25,974 nt of DNA. Source: an uncultured Bacilli bacterium (GTDB lineage: Bacteria > Bacillota_I > Bacilli_A > RF39 > UBA660). The position numbers and the translations under genes are program-made. This document shows positions 25,322 to 25,974 of this stretch, one piece after another. Below the pieces are notes generated by a model that saw nothing but the letters and a program-made list of their open reading frames with translations, did not search any database and was not told where the DNA came from. The DNA is taken from the NCBI GenBank assembly GCA_934085875.1, contig CAKOHQ010000015.1, positions 1 to 25,974 on the forward strand, read 5' to 3'. How positions within the stretch are numbered: position 1 is the first letter of the stretch; each line of letters starts with the position of its first letter.

Positions 25322-25464
25322 AAAAAATAATATTAATGTAGATATTATAAAAATATAAAATAATAATTATTTTCTTTAAAATATGAACTATTTTATGTTT
25401 GGTTTCATATTATGTAATATACATTATAATGTTTTAAATATATTTAGTATGAATTTGTACTTGT
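25322..25464. other. AT-rich intergenic stretch after comEC
   Basis: No gene is seen. AAAATA (25357-25362) and TATTTT (25368-25373) form a weak hairpin before CTTT, a possible comEC terminator. A TATAAT at 25425-25430 within the palindrome CATTATAATG has no good -35 box. Confidence 0.3.
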
Positions 25465-25482
25465 AAAAATGGGCATTTATAT

Positions 25483-25530
25483 ATGCTTATTTTTGCATTA
25501 AATAAAAACTATTGCAAAATAGGCATTTTA
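25483..25530 (+). terminator. Long hairpin upstream of rny, terminator or attenuator
   Basis: ATGCTTATTTTTGCA (25483-25497) pairs with TGCAAAATAGGCAT (25513-25526) over 14 pairs with one G-U and one bulged T, followed by T-rich sequence. The left arm can instead pair perfectly with 25465-25476, so two structures compete. Confidence 0.5.
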
Positions 25531-25539
25531 ATTTTATAA
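25512..25539 (+). promoter_or_regulatory. Probable rny promoter
   Basis: TTGCAA (25512-25517) and a perfect TATAAT (25534-25539) are spaced by 16 bases, about 56 bases before the rny start. The -35 box lies inside the right arm of the upstream hairpin. Confidence 0.45.
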
Positions 25540-25594
25540 TAAATATGTAAGTAATTAGAAGTATAAATTATTTATTAGATAGATGGAGGAAATT

Positions 25595-25974
25595 ATGGGA
25601 TTAACAACAACTTCCATAATAACTCTTATAATTGGTTTATTTGCAGGTGGTGCTGGAATATATGTAATTATAGTTTTGACTGGTGCTGGCGCAGGTAAAA
25701 AAGCAGAAAAATTATTAGCTGATGCTAAAAAAGAAGCTGAAAAGCATAAAAGAGATACACTTTTAGAACTAAAAGAAGAAAGTTATAAATTAAAAAATGA
25801 AACTGATAAAGAAATAAAAGAAAGAAAACAAGAAATTCTTGCTAGTGAAGATAGATTATTGAATCGTGAAAAATCTTTAGATAAAAGAGAAGAAATGTTA
25901 CAAGATAGAGATAATAGACTAGCAGAGAAAGATAATAATTTAAATGCTTTAAGAAAACAAATCGAAGATAAAGA
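25595..25974 (+). CDS. rny: Ribonuclease Y, N-terminal part (cut by window end)
   Basis: RNase Y is the membrane-bound endoribonuclease that starts mRNA decay in many Bacillota. The 126 codons visible show the typical beginning: a membrane segment at about residues 7-29 (SIITLIIGLFAGGAGIYVI), the sequence KKAEKLLADAKKEAEKHKRD, and a long charged coiled coil. The KH and HD domains lie past the window edge. A strong GGAGG lies 5 bases before the ATG. It is separated from comEC by 273 bases with hairpins and its own likely promoter. Confidence 0.9.
   Translation, partial: MGLTTTSIITLIIGLFAGGAGIYVIIVLTGAGAGKKAEKLLADAKKEAEKHKRDTLLELKEESYKLKNETDKEIKERKQEILASEDRLLNREKSLDKREEMLQDRDNRLAEKDNNLNALRKQIEDK

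Noticed and set aside
1..25974. TGA read as Trp, as in Mollicutes
   Set aside because: lepA, comEA1 and the small ORF end properly at TGA, and Trp is encoded by TGG in conserved positions.
1..25974. Insertion sequences, prophage, tRNA or rRNA genes
   Set aside because: No transposase, integrase, inverted-repeat ends or tRNA-like folds were seen.

Overview
The window is very AT-rich and densely packed. Its genes belong to a walled, low-GC member of the Bacillota: two peptidoglycan amidases, a LytR-CpsA-Psr (LCP) protein, a ComEA/ComEC DNA-uptake operon, RNase Y, and the paired M16 proteins linked to EF-P modification. TGA works as a stop (lepA, the first comEA, the small ORF ending at 16284) and Trp is read from TGG, so this is the standard bacterial code and not the Mycoplasma code. 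An uncultured gut Bacilli lineage such as RF39 or an Erysipelotrichia relative fits best, but that placement is inference.

Layout. 1-1562: LysM amidase whose 5' end is disrupted or cut. 1744-2304: small membrane protein resembling DUF4282, convergent with a large LCP protein (2342-4351, minus). 4477-8182: an unknown gene, then a membrane-anchored ComEC-like metallo-beta-lactamase-fold protein overlapping a DUF3006 gene, then a second multidomain amidase. 8411-10577: ackA and nrnA, ending in a clear terminator. 10713-16065: polA, lepA, an HD-domain gene with an in-frame stop, and an ASCH gene. 16112-16297: a gene-free block holding a promoter-like sequence, three 35-bp tandem repeats and a terminator; it may be a small RNA. 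16284-17216: a small Trp-rich protein and deoD (minus). 17311-19852: ymfF and ymfH. 20012-20383: an unknown small protein. 20380-21991: stand-alone ATP-dependent DNA ligase and Ku (minus), a minimal end-joining pair. 22052-25321: two tandem comEA paralogues and comEC. 25595-25974: start of rny, cut by the window end.

How the genes work together. The two amidases and the LCP protein act on the cell wall. ComEA1, ComEA2 and ComEC form the DNA-uptake path across the membrane. Ku and the ligase lie divergently beside them and could join broken or incoming DNA ends. PolA, EF4, acetate kinase, NrnA, DeoD and RNase Y are housekeeping.

The most noteworthy items are the tandem-repeat locus with promoter and terminator, the interrupted HD gene with its reading frame preserved after the stop, the broken 5' end of the LysM amidase, the comEA duplication next to the Ku/ligase pair, and the mutually exclusive hairpins upstream of rny. 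I did not find a wholly new system that I can support.
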